Below, piece after piece: positions 37,159-46,731 of a DNA stretch of 64,000 bases (position 1 is the stretch's first letter; the number at the start of each line of letters is the position of its first letter). The position numbers and the translations under genes were made by a program. The notes under the pieces are model-generated. The model was not told the origin of the DNA and searched no databases. It saw only the letters and a program-made list of their open reading frames with translations. Source of the stretch: Marinobacter sp. NP-4(2019) (lineage in GTDB: Bacteria > Pseudomonadota > Gammaproteobacteria > Pseudomonadales > Oleiphilaceae); the NCBI RefSeq assembly GCF_003994855.1, contig NZ_CP034142.1:4092001-4156000 (forward strand). Reading direction: 5' to 3'.

Positions 37159-39171
37159 TTGAGTCTGAAGCGCCAGCTGCTTGTCGCCAGCCTGCTGATG
37201 CTGCTGATTCCATGGGCCGGCCTGCAGTTTGTGCTGGAACTGGATGAAGCTCTGCGGGAGCAAGCGGCAGAGCAGTTACAGGAACAGGCCAAACGGATGG
37301 CGGAAACCGCCGGTGACTGGCTGATCGGCAATAGCGCAGTGCCATCGGGCACTCCTGTCATATATGCCCACCCGGTCAGCCAGCCACCCCGCATGGACGG
37401 TTATGGCTACGATTGGCCGGGGTACAACGAAGAGCTTTCGCAACAACAATGGCAGGCCAGTCCGGACGAAGCCACTACGCCCGCACTGCGCTGGCAAGCC
37501 GCCACTGATCAACGCTACCTGTACCTGCTGGTTCGGGTTGAACGTCCCGGCATTCGTTACTTCAACCCCGGCTCTCCCGACCAATCACACGACCGCCTGC
37601 GCCTGATTATGGTCGACGGCGCCCACCAAACCGAACGGATCATCCGGACACCGGCACCCGGACGCGTCAATGCCATCACCACCGGTCGTGACCCTGATAA
37701 CGATTTCCGTATTACCGGTTACTGGGAAAGTGTCGAGAACGGCTACCAGCTGGAGCTGAAACTACCGCTGCCAGCCAAAGGCAGTCGTCTCGGCCTGGTT
37801 GCCGAATGGCCTGGCAGGGACGGCATCGACACCACCGGCACAACCATTAATCCGCCACCAGTACTGGTGAGCCGGTTGCCGCAGCTGGAACAACATCTCT
37901 CAAGCCAGATGGCCAGCGGTCAACAACTGCGGGTACTCGAACCCGACGGCTGGGTCATTGCCCGCCAGGCGCTGGCAACCAAGCACCATCGGCCGGAATT
38001 CGACTCCCTCAGTCCGCTGGAGGTAGTGGAGCAGATTGCCCTCAACGGTCTCCGGACGCTGGTGCAGCTCTATCAACCGAACCCGCAACCCATTGACGAA
38101 ACCGCCATCCGGCCCGACCCCGACACCCTTCCCGACAGTGGTCTGGTACGTCACCGCGATGGCGACAGCTTCCTGATGGTGACACAACCGGTGTTCAGTG
38201 GTCGCACCCTGGTGCTTGAGCAATCGCTGGACCAGTTGTTGTCGCTGTCCGGCCATACCCTGGGCTCGGTGATCGCCCGCAGTACCCTGCTGGTGGTGGG
38301 GCTGATGCTGGTACTGCTGGGCTATGTCAGTTGGCTGTCCTGGCGGATCACCCGACTGCAACGGGCGGTCAGTGCCAGCGTCGACGACGACGGCCGGATC
38401 ATCGGTACGTTACCGACCACACGCGCCCGTGACGAACTGGGGCAACTGCACCAGCACTTTGGCCAGATGGTCGATCGGCTGCACGGCTATAACGAATACC
38501 TGGAAAGCTTTTCCCGCCGACTGTCCCACGAGCTGAAAACCCCGGTAGCCGTGGTGCGCTCGTCCCTGGATAACCTGCGCCACGCCGAATCCGACAGTGA
38601 ACGCACCAATTACATCGAGCGGGCCACCACCGCCACGGATCGGCTCAGCCAGATCCTGAATGGCATGAGTGAAGCCGCCAGGCTGGAACAGAGTTTCGAC
38701 CATGCCGAGAAGGAACGCTTCGATCTGGCGGAGGTGATGGACCAGACCACTCGTGCCTATCAGCAGCTGGATGCCGATCACCGGATCGTCTACAAGGGAC
38801 CTGTCGAGGGCTGTATCCTGCACGGATCACCGGAGCTGATCGTCCAGTTACTGGACAAGCTGGTGGACAATGCCCGGGACTTCACCGCGACCGGCGACCT
38901 GATCGAAACCCGCCTTACACGGCGGGGCAAGAACCTGGAACTGGGCGTATTTAATCAGGGGCCACCGCTGCCGGAACAGCTGAGCTCCGATATTTTCAAT
39001 CCGTTCGTATCCATACGAAAAGGCTCCCAGGAAGGACACCTGGGGCAGGGCCTGCTGATCGTGAAGCTGATTGCCGAACACCACGGCGGGTCAGTCACGG
39101 CGGGTAATGAGGACAACGGCGTACTGTTCACCGTCAGTCTGCCCACGCACACTCCCGTATCAGCCCAGTGA
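37159..39171 (+). CDS. Sensor histidine kinase of the dedicated sortase system (PdsS-like)
   Basis: 670 residues. Membrane helices at about 8-26 and 372-395 bracket a large periplasmic sensor of about 340 residues whose first half (ALRWQAATDQRYLYLLVRV, then YQLELKLPLP) resembles carbohydrate-binding beta-sandwich folds. HAMP, then phosphoacceptor His457 in SHELKTPVAV, N box DKLVDNARDF and a G box GHLGQGLLIVKL. TTG start at 37159 is supported by GAGGT with good spacing. The signal sensed is unknown; location argues for envelope or sortase status. Confidence 0.9.
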   Translation: MSLKRQLLVASLLMLLIPWAGLQFVLELDEALREQAAEQLQEQAKRMAETAGDWLIGNSAVPSGTPVIYAHPVSQPPRMDGYGYDWPGYNEELSQQQWQASPDEATTPALRWQAATDQRYLYLLVRVERPGIRYFNPGSPDQSHDRLRLIMVDGAHQTERIIRTPAPGRVNAITTGRDPDNDFRITGYWESVENGYQLELKLPLPAKGSRLGLVAEWPGRDGIDTTGTTINPPPVLVSRLPQLEQHLSSQMASGQQLRVLEPDGWVIARQALATKHHRPEFDSLSPLEVVEQIALNGLRTLVQLYQPNPQPIDETAIRPDPDTLPDSGLVRHRDGDSFLMVTQPVFSGRTLVLEQSLDQLLSLSGHTLGSVIARSTLLVVGLMLVLLGYVSWLSWRITRLQRAVSASVDDDGRIIGTLPTTRARDELGQLHQHFGQMVDRLHGYNEYLESFSRRLSHELKTPVAVVRSSLDNLRHAESDSERTNYIERATTATDRLSQILNGMSEAARLEQSFDHAEKERFDLAEVMDQTTRAYQQLDADHRIVYKGPVEGCILHGSPELIVQLLDKLVDNARDFTATGDLIETRLTRRGKNLELGVFNQGPPLPEQLSSDIFNPFVSIRKGSQEGHLGQGLLIVKLIAEHHGGSVTAGNEDNGVLFTVSLPTHTPVSAQ

Positions 39172-39287
39172 GCGACTTTCAGAGTATGCAGACAAGCCAC
39201 TGGTCGTATTTCCCCTTGCCCGGCTTTCCCCTACCCTTGTGACCTGTCCGGGATTCAAGCCATCTGACATCGTGGAGACCAACCAGC

Positions 39288-40598
39288 GTGGGATCAAGCC
39301 TTTCAGCCCTTGCCATTCACCCGTTACGGGATGATCTGTATAACGAGCTGCATTCCCGCCCCTTCCAGGTATTGCCAACGCCTGCCCGGGTGACCCACAT
39401 TGCCGTTCTCACCACACCCGAGCAGCGCGAGGCTCAGTTCCAGCACCTGCAGGAGCTGCATCGCCTGCTGGGCCACCCGGAACCGGAACAGGAAGTCAGT
39501 TGCTTCGAGAAAACCTTTGGCAACCTCCGGGTGCGGCGCGAGATGCATATGGAATTTGCGTCCTACACCTTTATCAACCTCGATCCGGCAGAGACTGGCG
39601 CGCCCTTCGCGGAAACCGGCATCAGCCTGCTTCCCGACGGTTGGCTGGATAAGCTGACAGGCACCGTCATTGCCGCGTTTCATATTCATCTGCAGACCCA
39701 GGCCGGGCAAGGGATGGAAGACCTGGATTATGTCCGCCAGCACTTTGAAGGACTCAGGTTGGTGGGTAGCAGCCCCCAGGAAGGTGCTGCCCGGGTATGG
39801 GGCACATTCCAGCTGCACAGCGATGGTTTTGGCCGTTTCATGGTGATGAACCACCACATGTCTGACAGCCAGCTCGGTCGCCTGACCCAGCGCCTGATGG
39901 AAATCGAAACCTATCGCCTGATGTCGCTGCTGGCGCTGCCCCTGGCCAGGGAAACCTCGCCATCCCTCAACGAGATGGACCAGAAACTGGCGGTGATTAC
40001 CCAGTCCCTGGCGGACAATGATGACGTTGACGAGCCCGCATTACTGGCGGAATTGACGGCCATAGCCGCACGTATAGAGGCCTTCAGGGCCCATTCCACT
40101 TTCCGGTTCTCGGCAACCCGGGCCTACCACCGGCTGGTACTGGCAAGGCTGGAGGCGCTCCGTGAAGATGAACTGTCCGGACACCTGACCATCACCGAAT
40201 TCATGACCCGGCGCCTGACCCCGGCGGTAAAAACCTGCGAAGCGGTGAGCGAGAGACTGGAAGACCTGTCGCGACGGGTCGATCGTGCCTCGGACATGAT
40301 GCGCACCCGGGTCGAGCTGGCAATCCAGAGCCAGAACCAGCAGCTACTGAGTTCCATGGACCGGCGCTCCAAGATTCAACTGATGATGCAGCACACCGTG
40401 GAAGGCTTCTCGGTAGTGGCCATCACCTACTACCTGATCGGCCTGCTCAAACTCGGGCTGGATTCCGTTTACGAAGCCGGGTTCGACCTCAACAAGTCAC
40501 TGGTACTGGGCATTGCCATTCCCGTGGTGATGGCTCTGGTGTACACGGGTGTGCGGGTGGTACACCATCGCTTCATTCGTATGGCCAAGCAGCAGTAG
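39288..40598 (+). CDS. DUF3422 family membrane protein
   Basis: 436 residues with the DUF3422 start (LRDDLYNELHSRPFQVL), a long soluble alpha/beta and helical part, a predicted coiled region (about 230-370, VKTCEAVSERLEDLSRRVDRASDMM) and two C-terminal membrane helices (about 375-425). GTG at 39288 follows GGAGA. The arrangement with cytosolic coiled coil and terminal membrane hairpin resembles CorA-type topology, but the GMN motif is absent. Function unknown. It is convergent with the DUF815 gene with a 12-bp gap. Confidence 0.87.
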   Translation: MGSSLSALAIHPLRDDLYNELHSRPFQVLPTPARVTHIAVLTTPEQREAQFQHLQELHRLLGHPEPEQEVSCFEKTFGNLRVRREMHMEFASYTFINLDPAETGAPFAETGISLLPDGWLDKLTGTVIAAFHIHLQTQAGQGMEDLDYVRQHFEGLRLVGSSPQEGAARVWGTFQLHSDGFGRFMVMNHHMSDSQLGRLTQRLMEIETYRLMSLLALPLARETSPSLNEMDQKLAVITQSLADNDDVDEPALLAELTAIAARIEAFRAHSTFRFSATRAYHRLVLARLEALREDELSGHLTITEFMTRRLTPAVKTCEAVSERLEDLSRRVDRASDMMRTRVELAIQSQNQQLLSSMDRRSKIQLMMQHTVEGFSVVAITYYLIGLLKLGLDSVYEAGFDLNKSLVLGIAIPVVMALVYTGVRVVHHRFIRMAKQQ

Positions 40599-40610
40599 CT
40601 GACTCCCTGA

Positions 40611-41393
40611 TTACCGGTTCTGCTGGTCGCCTCCGGCAAACTGCCGGTAGAACTGTTGCGCGGTACGGCCGTTACGCACCCCCTTGGCGGTGGCAAAGCG
40701 GACCGCCTCCCGGTGCAGTGCCTCCCGGTCTGCCACCTGCGGGAACAGGGCATCCACCGCCTGCAGGTAAACGTCCTGGGAAAACGGATAGAAAGACAGC
40801 TGCAAGCCGAACCGGTCCGCCAGGGACACCTGTTCCTCGATCGCCTCCGCCGGATGCAGCTCGCCATCACGCATCTCGCTTTTCAGGTTGTCAGACATGA
40901 ACTCCGGCATCAGGTGTCGACGGTTGGAAGTGGCATAAACCCGCACGTTCTCCGGCGGCAGCTCCAGCGAGCCCTCCAGCACGCTCTTGAGGGCCTTGTA
41001 GCCGGACTCACCGACATCAAACGACAGGTCATCGCAGAAAATCACAAAGCGGTAGGACAGGTCGCAGATATCATCGACAATCTCCGGCAGGTTCACCAGG
41101 TCGTCCTTGTCGACCTCGATCATCCGCAACCCCCGGTCCTGATAACGGTTCAGCAGCGCCTTGATCAACGACGACTTGCCGGTACCCCTGGAGCCCCAGA
41201 GCAAGGCGTTATTGGACGGCTCGCCGGCAAGGAAACGCTCGGTATTTCGCTCCAGCGCCTGTTGCTGGCGTTCGATGCCGGTCAGCGCCTGCCACTGTAT
41301 CGGATCCAGGCGGCGAATGACCCTCAGGCCGGATCTGTGGCGGCGCCAGACCGCTGCCGGGGTTGTCGCCCAATCGATGGTTGTTGTCTTCAT
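40611..41393 (-). CDS. DUF815 family AAA+ ATPase
   Basis: 260 residues. Walker A WGSRGTGKSSLIKAL, Walker B RFVIFCDDLSFD, sensor-1 region VRVYATSNRRHLMPE, and the DUF815 signature SDNLKSEMRDGELHPAEAIEEQVSLADRFGLQLSFYPF. A single AAA+ domain with a short N-terminal leader. Role unknown; related proteins are described only as ATP-binding. ATG at 41393 chosen over the adjacent GTG for spacing from GAGG. Confidence 0.9.
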   Translation of the reverse strand: MKTTTIDWATTPAAVWRRHRSGLRVIRRLDPIQWQALTGIERQQQALERNTERFLAGEPSNNALLWGSRGTGKSSLIKALLNRYQDRGLRMIEVDKDDLVNLPEIVDDICDLSYRFVIFCDDLSFDVGESGYKALKSVLEGSLELPPENVRVYATSNRRHLMPEFMSDNLKSEMRDGELHPAEAIEEQVSLADRFGLQLSFYPFSQDVYLQAVDALFPQVADREALHREAVRFATAKGVRNGRTAQQFYRQFAGGDQQNR

Positions 41394-41478
41394 CACACCT
41401 CTGTCCTATTCCGCAGGTCGCCAGGTTATGAAACACTGGCAAACAGATTGATCGCAAATCAAGGAGACTTTACCGCAA

Positions 41479-41919
41479 ATGGCTGTGAAATCCGTTGCCC
41501 TGGTGGCACACGACAACAAGAAGAAGGAGCTGGTGGACTGGGTGTCCGAGAACCAGACCCGCTTCGCGCAACTGTCCCTGTATGCCACCGGTACCACCGG
41601 CCGGTTACTGGGAGAGAACCTCGGACGGGACGACATCCACTGCCTGCTCAGCGGCCCCCTGGGCGGGGATCAGCAGATCGGGGCGAAAATTGCCGAGGGC
41701 GAAATTGACCTGCTGGTGTTTTTCTGGGACCCCCTGGAACCCCAACCCCACGATCCGGACATCAAGGCCCTGCTGCGGATCGCGGCGCTGTGGAATATTC
41801 CGGTGGCCTGCAACCGCGCCACGGCGGAGTTTATTCTGACATCGGCCTATATGACCGACGATCAGCACCGTCCGCGCAAGCCGGATTTTTCTGACTACAC
41901 CGGTCGCAAGGTCAGCTGA
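41479..41919 (+). CDS. mgsA: Methylglyoxal synthase
   Basis: Converts dihydroxyacetone phosphate to methylglyoxal and phosphate, a bypass of lower glycolysis under phosphate shortage. 146 residues (E. coli 152). Phosphate-binding ATGTTG, LSGPLGGDQQIGAKI with the catalytic Asp (GGDQQ), LLVFFWDPLEPQPHDPDIKALLR and the C-terminal NIPVACNRATAEF are all canonical. The last 8 bp overlap the convergent methyltransferase-like gene. Confidence 0.95.
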   Translation: MAVKSVALVAHDNKKKELVDWVSENQTRFAQLSLYATGTTGRLLGENLGRDDIHCLLSGPLGGDQQIGAKIAEGEIDLLVFFWDPLEPQPHDPDIKALLRIAALWNIPVACNRATAEFILTSAYMTDDQHRPRKPDFSDYTGRKVS

Positions 41920-42637
41920 CCGGTTTGCGGGCCAGAAACACCGTATTGGTGGATTCCCGGTTCTGGAACGGATTGAAGAACGACACCACCCGGGCGTCCA
42001 CATCGGTGAACAGGGTTCGCAAGGTGGCCATGAACTCCTCATCCGGCGGGTCATTGGACCACATGGCGAACACCCCGCCCGGGTGCAGGTGGGCCGCCAT
42101 TTTGCCAAGGCTGTCTCCGGTGTAGAAACTGGCGTTGGAGTCGTGCAGAAGCGCTCGCGGTGAATGGTCGATGTCCAGCAGGATGGCGTCGAACAACTTG
42201 CCCGGCTGTTCGGGGTCAAACCCAGCGTCGGACACCGCCAGGTCAAAGAAACTGCCATGGACATAACGGCAGCGATCATCGGCGTTGAGCACTTTCCCCA
42301 GGGGCACTTTTTCCTGTTCGTGCCAGCGGATCACGGTATCCAGCGCGTCAACCACCAGCAATTCACCCACCCGGTCATGGCGGAGAGCGGCTTCCGCGGT
42401 GTATCCCAGACCCAGACCGCCTACCACCACCTTCAGCGCCTGCCCCTCGGTCATTTCCAGTCCCAGGTCCGACAGGGCCACCTCGGCGTCCACGAACATG
42501 CTGGACATCAGGAATTCCTCGCCCAGCTTCACTTCATAGATATCCCGTTCGCCCAGGGCGGGAATCCGCCGGCGCCGCAGGGTAATCTCCCCCAGCTGTG
42601 AGGGTTGGCTGTCGATTTCTTCAAACAATAGGCCCAT
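41912..42637 (-). CDS. Spermidine synthase-like Rossmann methyltransferase-fold protein
   Basis: 241 residues from ATG 42637, chosen because GGAAG lies 6 bases upstream; the open frame continues but lacks a ribosome site. Spermidine synthase-like core: VVVGGLGLGYTAEAAL (nucleoside-binding loop), LLVVDALDTVIRWH, ILLDIDHSPRALL (aminopropyl Asp region). The catalytic tyrosines and the usual N-terminal strand domain of true SpeE are not evident, and the last half resembles methyltransferases. Substrate unknown. Confidence 0.78.
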   Translation of the reverse strand: MGLLFEEIDSQPSQLGEITLRRRRIPALGERDIYEVKLGEEFLMSSMFVDAEVALSDLGLEMTEGQALKVVVGGLGLGYTAEAALRHDRVGELLVVDALDTVIRWHEQEKVPLGKVLNADDRCRYVHGSFFDLAVSDAGFDPEQPGKLFDAILLDIDHSPRALLHDSNASFYTGDSLGKMAAHLHPGGVFAMWSNDPPDEEFMATLRTLFTDVDARVVSFFNPFQNRESTNTVFLARKPVS

Positions 42638-42758
42638 GCGCTGCTTCCCAAACGTATTCAAAGTGGCCATGCTAACACTGGACGCTGCTAATGCAGGCAC
42701 CTTAATACCAACACGTCTACACTACCTATTCCGCCTATAAAGGATTATAAGCGACGTG

Positions 42759-45668
42759 ATGAGCGCCATCTTCCCTTCGCTCTGCCAACCACACAGGGTC
42801 TGGTACCTGCTGTGGTGTATAGCACTGCTGGCGCTAACCGTGGCTCCTCCCGCAAGGGGAGCGGAATCACCCCCTGTCACGATCGGTATTGTTGCAGATA
42901 ACCAGCCATACTCCACCATAACCGGCCGTGACGCGTCCGGCTTCTCCATCGATGTCCTCAAGGAAGTGGAGCGTCATTCCGGTCTCAACTTTGAGTTCCG
43001 TGCCGGGAGCTGGCCGGAGATCTATCCTGCCTTCCTGAATGGTGAACTGGATGCCATCGACAATATCTCGTTCAGTGAGGAACGAGCAAAAGACATCCTG
43101 TTCACCCCGCCCTACCACGTTCGCCAGACCTACCTGATGCATGATACGGAAAGGCCCATTAACCCGGTCAGTTCCCTGGAAGAGCTGAAGGCGTTACAGG
43201 TTGGCGTGGTCAGGGACGTCTACTACCGGGATCTCCTGCTGGACAATGGGATCAACGTAAAAACCTATGATTCACTGTCCAGCCAGATGCGTGCCCTGGC
43301 CTTCGGCTGGGTGGATGCCATTATCGGACCGGAGCTGACCCTGAAATACTATGCCAACCTGGCCGGTTTCCGCTTCCTCGATTTCGCGGGCCCCGCCCCC
43401 CTCGGCCCCATGTCCCAGGAGGACATCCGCATTGGAGTCCTGAAGTCCAACCAGGCCCTGTTCAAAAAAATCCGTACGGGCCTGGAAGCGGTGCCGAAAG
43501 AGCGCATCGAGACGCTGCTGGAACGCTGGCAGGAGTATGGCGGCGCCCGTATCTCAGAAGCCCCGGGGATCAGCCTGAGTGACGCTGACCAGCTGTATCT
43601 CCAGCAAACGGGTCCGGTACGCGTCGGCATTATGCACGAATATGCTCCGTTCAGCTTCGAGGATGGAGGACAGCTGCAGGGACTGACAGTGGATGTCCTT
43701 AACCGCATTGCCGACCTGACCGGCTTGCAGGTCATCCCCGTTGGCGGGCAGTGGTCAGATCTTTATGGGATGTTCCGCAATGGCGAAATTGACGTCATGG
43801 CCAATATGTCGTTTAACACCGAGCGGGCGTCATTTACGCACTTCACCGAGCCTTACCACGTGATCCCCAACGTGGCCTTCACGCTTAACAATGACCTGTT
43901 TTTCGACAGCCTGGATAAGCTGGACGGTCTCACCGTGGCCCTGGGTTCCGGCATTTACTATGAACAGGCGGTAAAAGACCGGCTGGGTGACCGTACCCAC
44001 ACCTTTACCTCGCAACGAGCCATGTTCCAGTCGCTGGCCGACGGCAGTGTGGACGTTGTCCTCGCGGCCCTGCCCAACGGCAACTACTGGGTACGGGAGC
44101 TGGGCATTACCGGTGTCCGTATCGCCGGGGAACTGGCGCTCGGCAACACGCCCGGGGAAGACCTTCGCTTTGGTGTGCGCCCCGCACTGGCGCCGCTGGC
44201 GAATATAATGGATACAGCCCTCGCTGCCATCAGCCCTACCGAGAGGCGTATCATTGAGGATCGTTGGCTCGGCGCTTCGTTCAACCGGCCTGACCAGCCA
44301 AGAACCATTACGTTCTCTGACCAGGAACAGGCCTGGCTTGAGCAACGCAATCAGCAACTGACACTGTGTGTTGACCCCGACTGGATGCCTCTGGAAGGGC
44401 TTAATCAGCGCGGCCAGCATACCGGCCTGTCAGCTGAGGTATTCCAGCTGTTCGCTGAGCGATCCGATATCCACTTTGATGTTTTACCAAATGCCAGCTG
44501 GCAGAAAGCCCTTCAGGCGGTCAGGGAACGGCGTTGTGACCTTCTTCCCATGGCCATGAAAACCCCGCAAAAGGCCCGCTTCCTCAGCTTCACGGAACCT
44601 TATCTTCAGATTCCCAACGTGGTGATTGGCAGGATCGAGGCGCCATTTTTGGAAGGGCTGGGAGATCTGGAAGGTATGCAACTCGGTATTGTCTCAGACT
44701 ACGCCTTTGCCGAACTGTTGAAGCAACGGCAGCCAGGCATCCAGCTGGTGGACATTCCCAACGAGAAGGCGGGGTTACGCATGCTGCAACAGGGAGAACT
44801 GGATGGCAGCATTGCGACACTGGCAACCGCCAGCCATCATATGCAGGAGTTGGGGCTCGCGGACCTGAAGGTCATCGGGCGCATACCTGCGGACTGGTCC
44901 CTCTCGGTTGCCACTCGCAACGATGAGCCCATCCTGCTGGGTATCATGCAGAAACTGGTGGCCAGCCTGAGTGCCGAGGAAAAACAACGCCTGGATAACC
45001 AGTGGCGTAAGGTACAGCTGGAACAAACCGTGGACTATACTCTGCTGTGGCAGCTGGTTCTGATCGCAGCCATCATCCTGAGCCTGTTGTTCTACTGGAA
45101 TCGAAAGCTCGGGCGCCTGAACCGGGAACTTGCAATCGCCAACGCCACCCTGCAGCATCTGAGTGTCACAGACGACCTGACGCAACTGGGCAATCGCAGC
45201 TATTTTGATCGCGAGTTCAACCAGAGTTTCCAGTGGTGCCAACGCCATCGCGCGGGTTTTGCAGTGGCCATGGTGGATGCCGATCACTTCAAGAAGATCA
45301 ATGACACCTATGGTCATGAGGCTGGCGATCTGTGCCTGAAGGCTTTGTCTGACAGCATGCGTGCCCATTTCCGGCGCGACACTGACCGGATCGCCCGCTT
45401 TGGCGGCGAAGAATTTGTGATCTTCACCACCTATCGGGACAGGGGCGACATGATCAAACGGCTCGACGACTTCCGCGCGGCGGTCAGCCACAGCCTGAAC
45501 GTCAGTGACAACCCGGATATCCGGCTCACCATTAGCATCGGGCTTGCCATTGGCGTTCCCGGCACCACTATCGAACCGGACGAGTTCCTTCGGCAGGCGG
45601 ATCAGGCCCTGTATCTTGCCAAACAAAATGGCCGGAACCGGCTGGAGGTCAAAGCGGTCTCAACCTAG
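42759..45668 (+). CDS. Diguanylate cyclase with three tandem periplasmic solute-binding domains
   Basis: 969 residues. Signal peptide (1-35), then three consecutive family-3 solute-binding domains: about 40-265 (VTIGIVADNQPYSTITGRDASGF), 285-510 (VRVGIMHEYAPFSFEDGGQLQG) and 530-760 (LTLCVDPDWMPLEGLNQRGQHT). One membrane helix (about 765-785) leads to a GGDEF domain with active site GGEEF near 882 and an intact inhibitory RxxD (RDTD) just before it. Likely makes cyclic-di-GMP in response to amino acids or other small ligands. ATG 42759 preferred to GTG 42756. Stands alone, upstream of cysK. Confidence 0.9.
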   Translation: MSAIFPSLCQPHRVWYLLWCIALLALTVAPPARGAESPPVTIGIVADNQPYSTITGRDASGFSIDVLKEVERHSGLNFEFRAGSWPEIYPAFLNGELDAIDNISFSEERAKDILFTPPYHVRQTYLMHDTERPINPVSSLEELKALQVGVVRDVYYRDLLLDNGINVKTYDSLSSQMRALAFGWVDAIIGPELTLKYYANLAGFRFLDFAGPAPLGPMSQEDIRIGVLKSNQALFKKIRTGLEAVPKERIETLLERWQEYGGARISEAPGISLSDADQLYLQQTGPVRVGIMHEYAPFSFEDGGQLQGLTVDVLNRIADLTGLQVIPVGGQWSDLYGMFRNGEIDVMANMSFNTERASFTHFTEPYHVIPNVAFTLNNDLFFDSLDKLDGLTVALGSGIYYEQAVKDRLGDRTHTFTSQRAMFQSLADGSVDVVLAALPNGNYWVRELGITGVRIAGELALGNTPGEDLRFGVRPALAPLANIMDTALAAISPTERRIIEDRWLGASFNRPDQPRTITFSDQEQAWLEQRNQQLTLCVDPDWMPLEGLNQRGQHTGLSAEVFQLFAERSDIHFDVLPNASWQKALQAVRERRCDLLPMAMKTPQKARFLSFTEPYLQIPNVVIGRIEAPFLEGLGDLEGMQLGIVSDYAFAELLKQRQPGIQLVDIPNEKAGLRMLQQGELDGSIATLATASHHMQELGLADLKVIGRIPADWSLSVATRNDEPILLGIMQKLVASLSAEEKQRLDNQWRKVQLEQTVDYTLLWQLVLIAAIILSLLFYWNRKLGRLNRELAIANATLQHLSVTDDLTQLGNRSYFDREFNQSFQWCQRHRAGFAVAMVDADHFKKINDTYGHEAGDLCLKALSDSMRAHFRRDTDRIARFGGEEFVIFTTYRDRGDMIKRLDDFRAAVSHSLNVSDNPDIRLTISIGLAIGVPGTTIEPDEFLRQADQALYLAKQNGRNRLEVKAVST

Positions 45669-45707
45669 TCGTCCAATCTTTCAGGAAACAATCACAAGGA
45701 GAATCCC

Positions 45708-46679
45708 ATGGCGAAGATCTACGAAGATAACTCTCTGTCGATCGGCAACACCCCGCTGATCAAACTCAACCGGGTCAATGACGGCGCCACCATCTGGGCC
45801 AAAATTGAGGGTAGAAACCCGGCGTATTCCGTGAAGTGCCGTATTGGCGCCGCCATGATCTGGGATGCCGAAAAACGGGGCGTACTGAAACCGGGCATCA
45901 CCATTGTCGAGCCTACCAGCGGCAATACCGGTATTGCACTGGCGTTTGTCGCGGCCGCCCGGGGCTACAAACTGATCCTGACCATGCCATCGTCCATGAG
46001 CCTCGAACGCCGCAAGGTGCTCAAGGCCCTTGGAGCGGAACTGGTGCTGACCGAACCGGCCAAGGGAATGCCGGGTGCCATTGCCAAGGCAGAGGAGATC
46101 GTGGCCGCCGATCCCGAGCACCACTTCATGCCCCAGCAATTCGATAACCCGGCCAATCCCCGTATTCACGAGGACACCACCGGCCCGGAAATCTGGGACG
46201 ACACCGATGGCGCGGTGGATATTTTCGTTGCCGGTGTGGGCACGGGTGGCACCATCACCGGGGTATCACGGTACATCAAGCACACCAAGGGCAAGGACAT
46301 TACCTCGGTCGCCGTGGAACCCACGGATTCCCCTATCATCACTCAGGTCATGGCGGGAGAAGAACCCAAACCCTCGCCCCATAAAATCCAGGGTATTGGT
46401 GCCGGCTTCGTGCCCAAGAACCTCGACCTGGACCTGGTCGACCAAGTGGAAACCGTCAGTAACGAAGACGCCATTGCCATGGCACACCGACTGATCCAGG
46501 AGGAAGGCATCCTGTCCGGGATATCCTGCGGTGCGGCCGTGGTTGCAGCAGTGCGGGTCAGCAAACAACCAGAGAACAAAGGCAAGAATATTGTCGTGGT
46601 GCTACCGGACTCCGCCGAGCGTTACCTGTCATCCGCGCTGTTTGCGGATCGGTTTGGCGACCAGGAGAACGTTCAGTAG
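45708..46679 (+). CDS. cysK: Cysteine synthase A (O-acetylserine sulfhydrylase)
   Basis: PLP enzyme joining O-acetylserine and sulfide, 323 residues. PLP-binding Lys43 in NPAYSVKCRIG, substrate loop PTSGNTGIALA, phosphate cradle GVGTGGTITGVSR, and GISCGAAVVAA. AAGGAG with ideal spacing. The C-terminal SSALFADRFGDQENVQ is typical for CysK; CysM would lack this length. No cysE adjacent. Confidence 0.94.
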   Translation: MAKIYEDNSLSIGNTPLIKLNRVNDGATIWAKIEGRNPAYSVKCRIGAAMIWDAEKRGVLKPGITIVEPTSGNTGIALAFVAAARGYKLILTMPSSMSLERRKVLKALGAELVLTEPAKGMPGAIAKAEEIVAADPEHHFMPQQFDNPANPRIHEDTTGPEIWDDTDGAVDIFVAGVGTGGTITGVSRYIKHTKGKDITSVAVEPTDSPIITQVMAGEEPKPSPHKIQGIGAGFVPKNLDLDLVDQVETVSNEDAIAMAHRLIQEEGILSGISCGAAVVAAVRVSKQPENKGKNIVVVLPDSAERYLSSALFADRFGDQENVQ

Positions 46680-46731
46680 AACCCTCTACACCGGCAGCGG
46701 GCAGGGAGCCTGCTGTCGGCGTTCACGCGAC

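Noticed and set aside
46691..46719. Hairpin after cysK as a terminator
   Set aside because: CCGGCAG/CTGTCGG pairing contains a wobble and an internal loop and no T-run follows; too weak to call.
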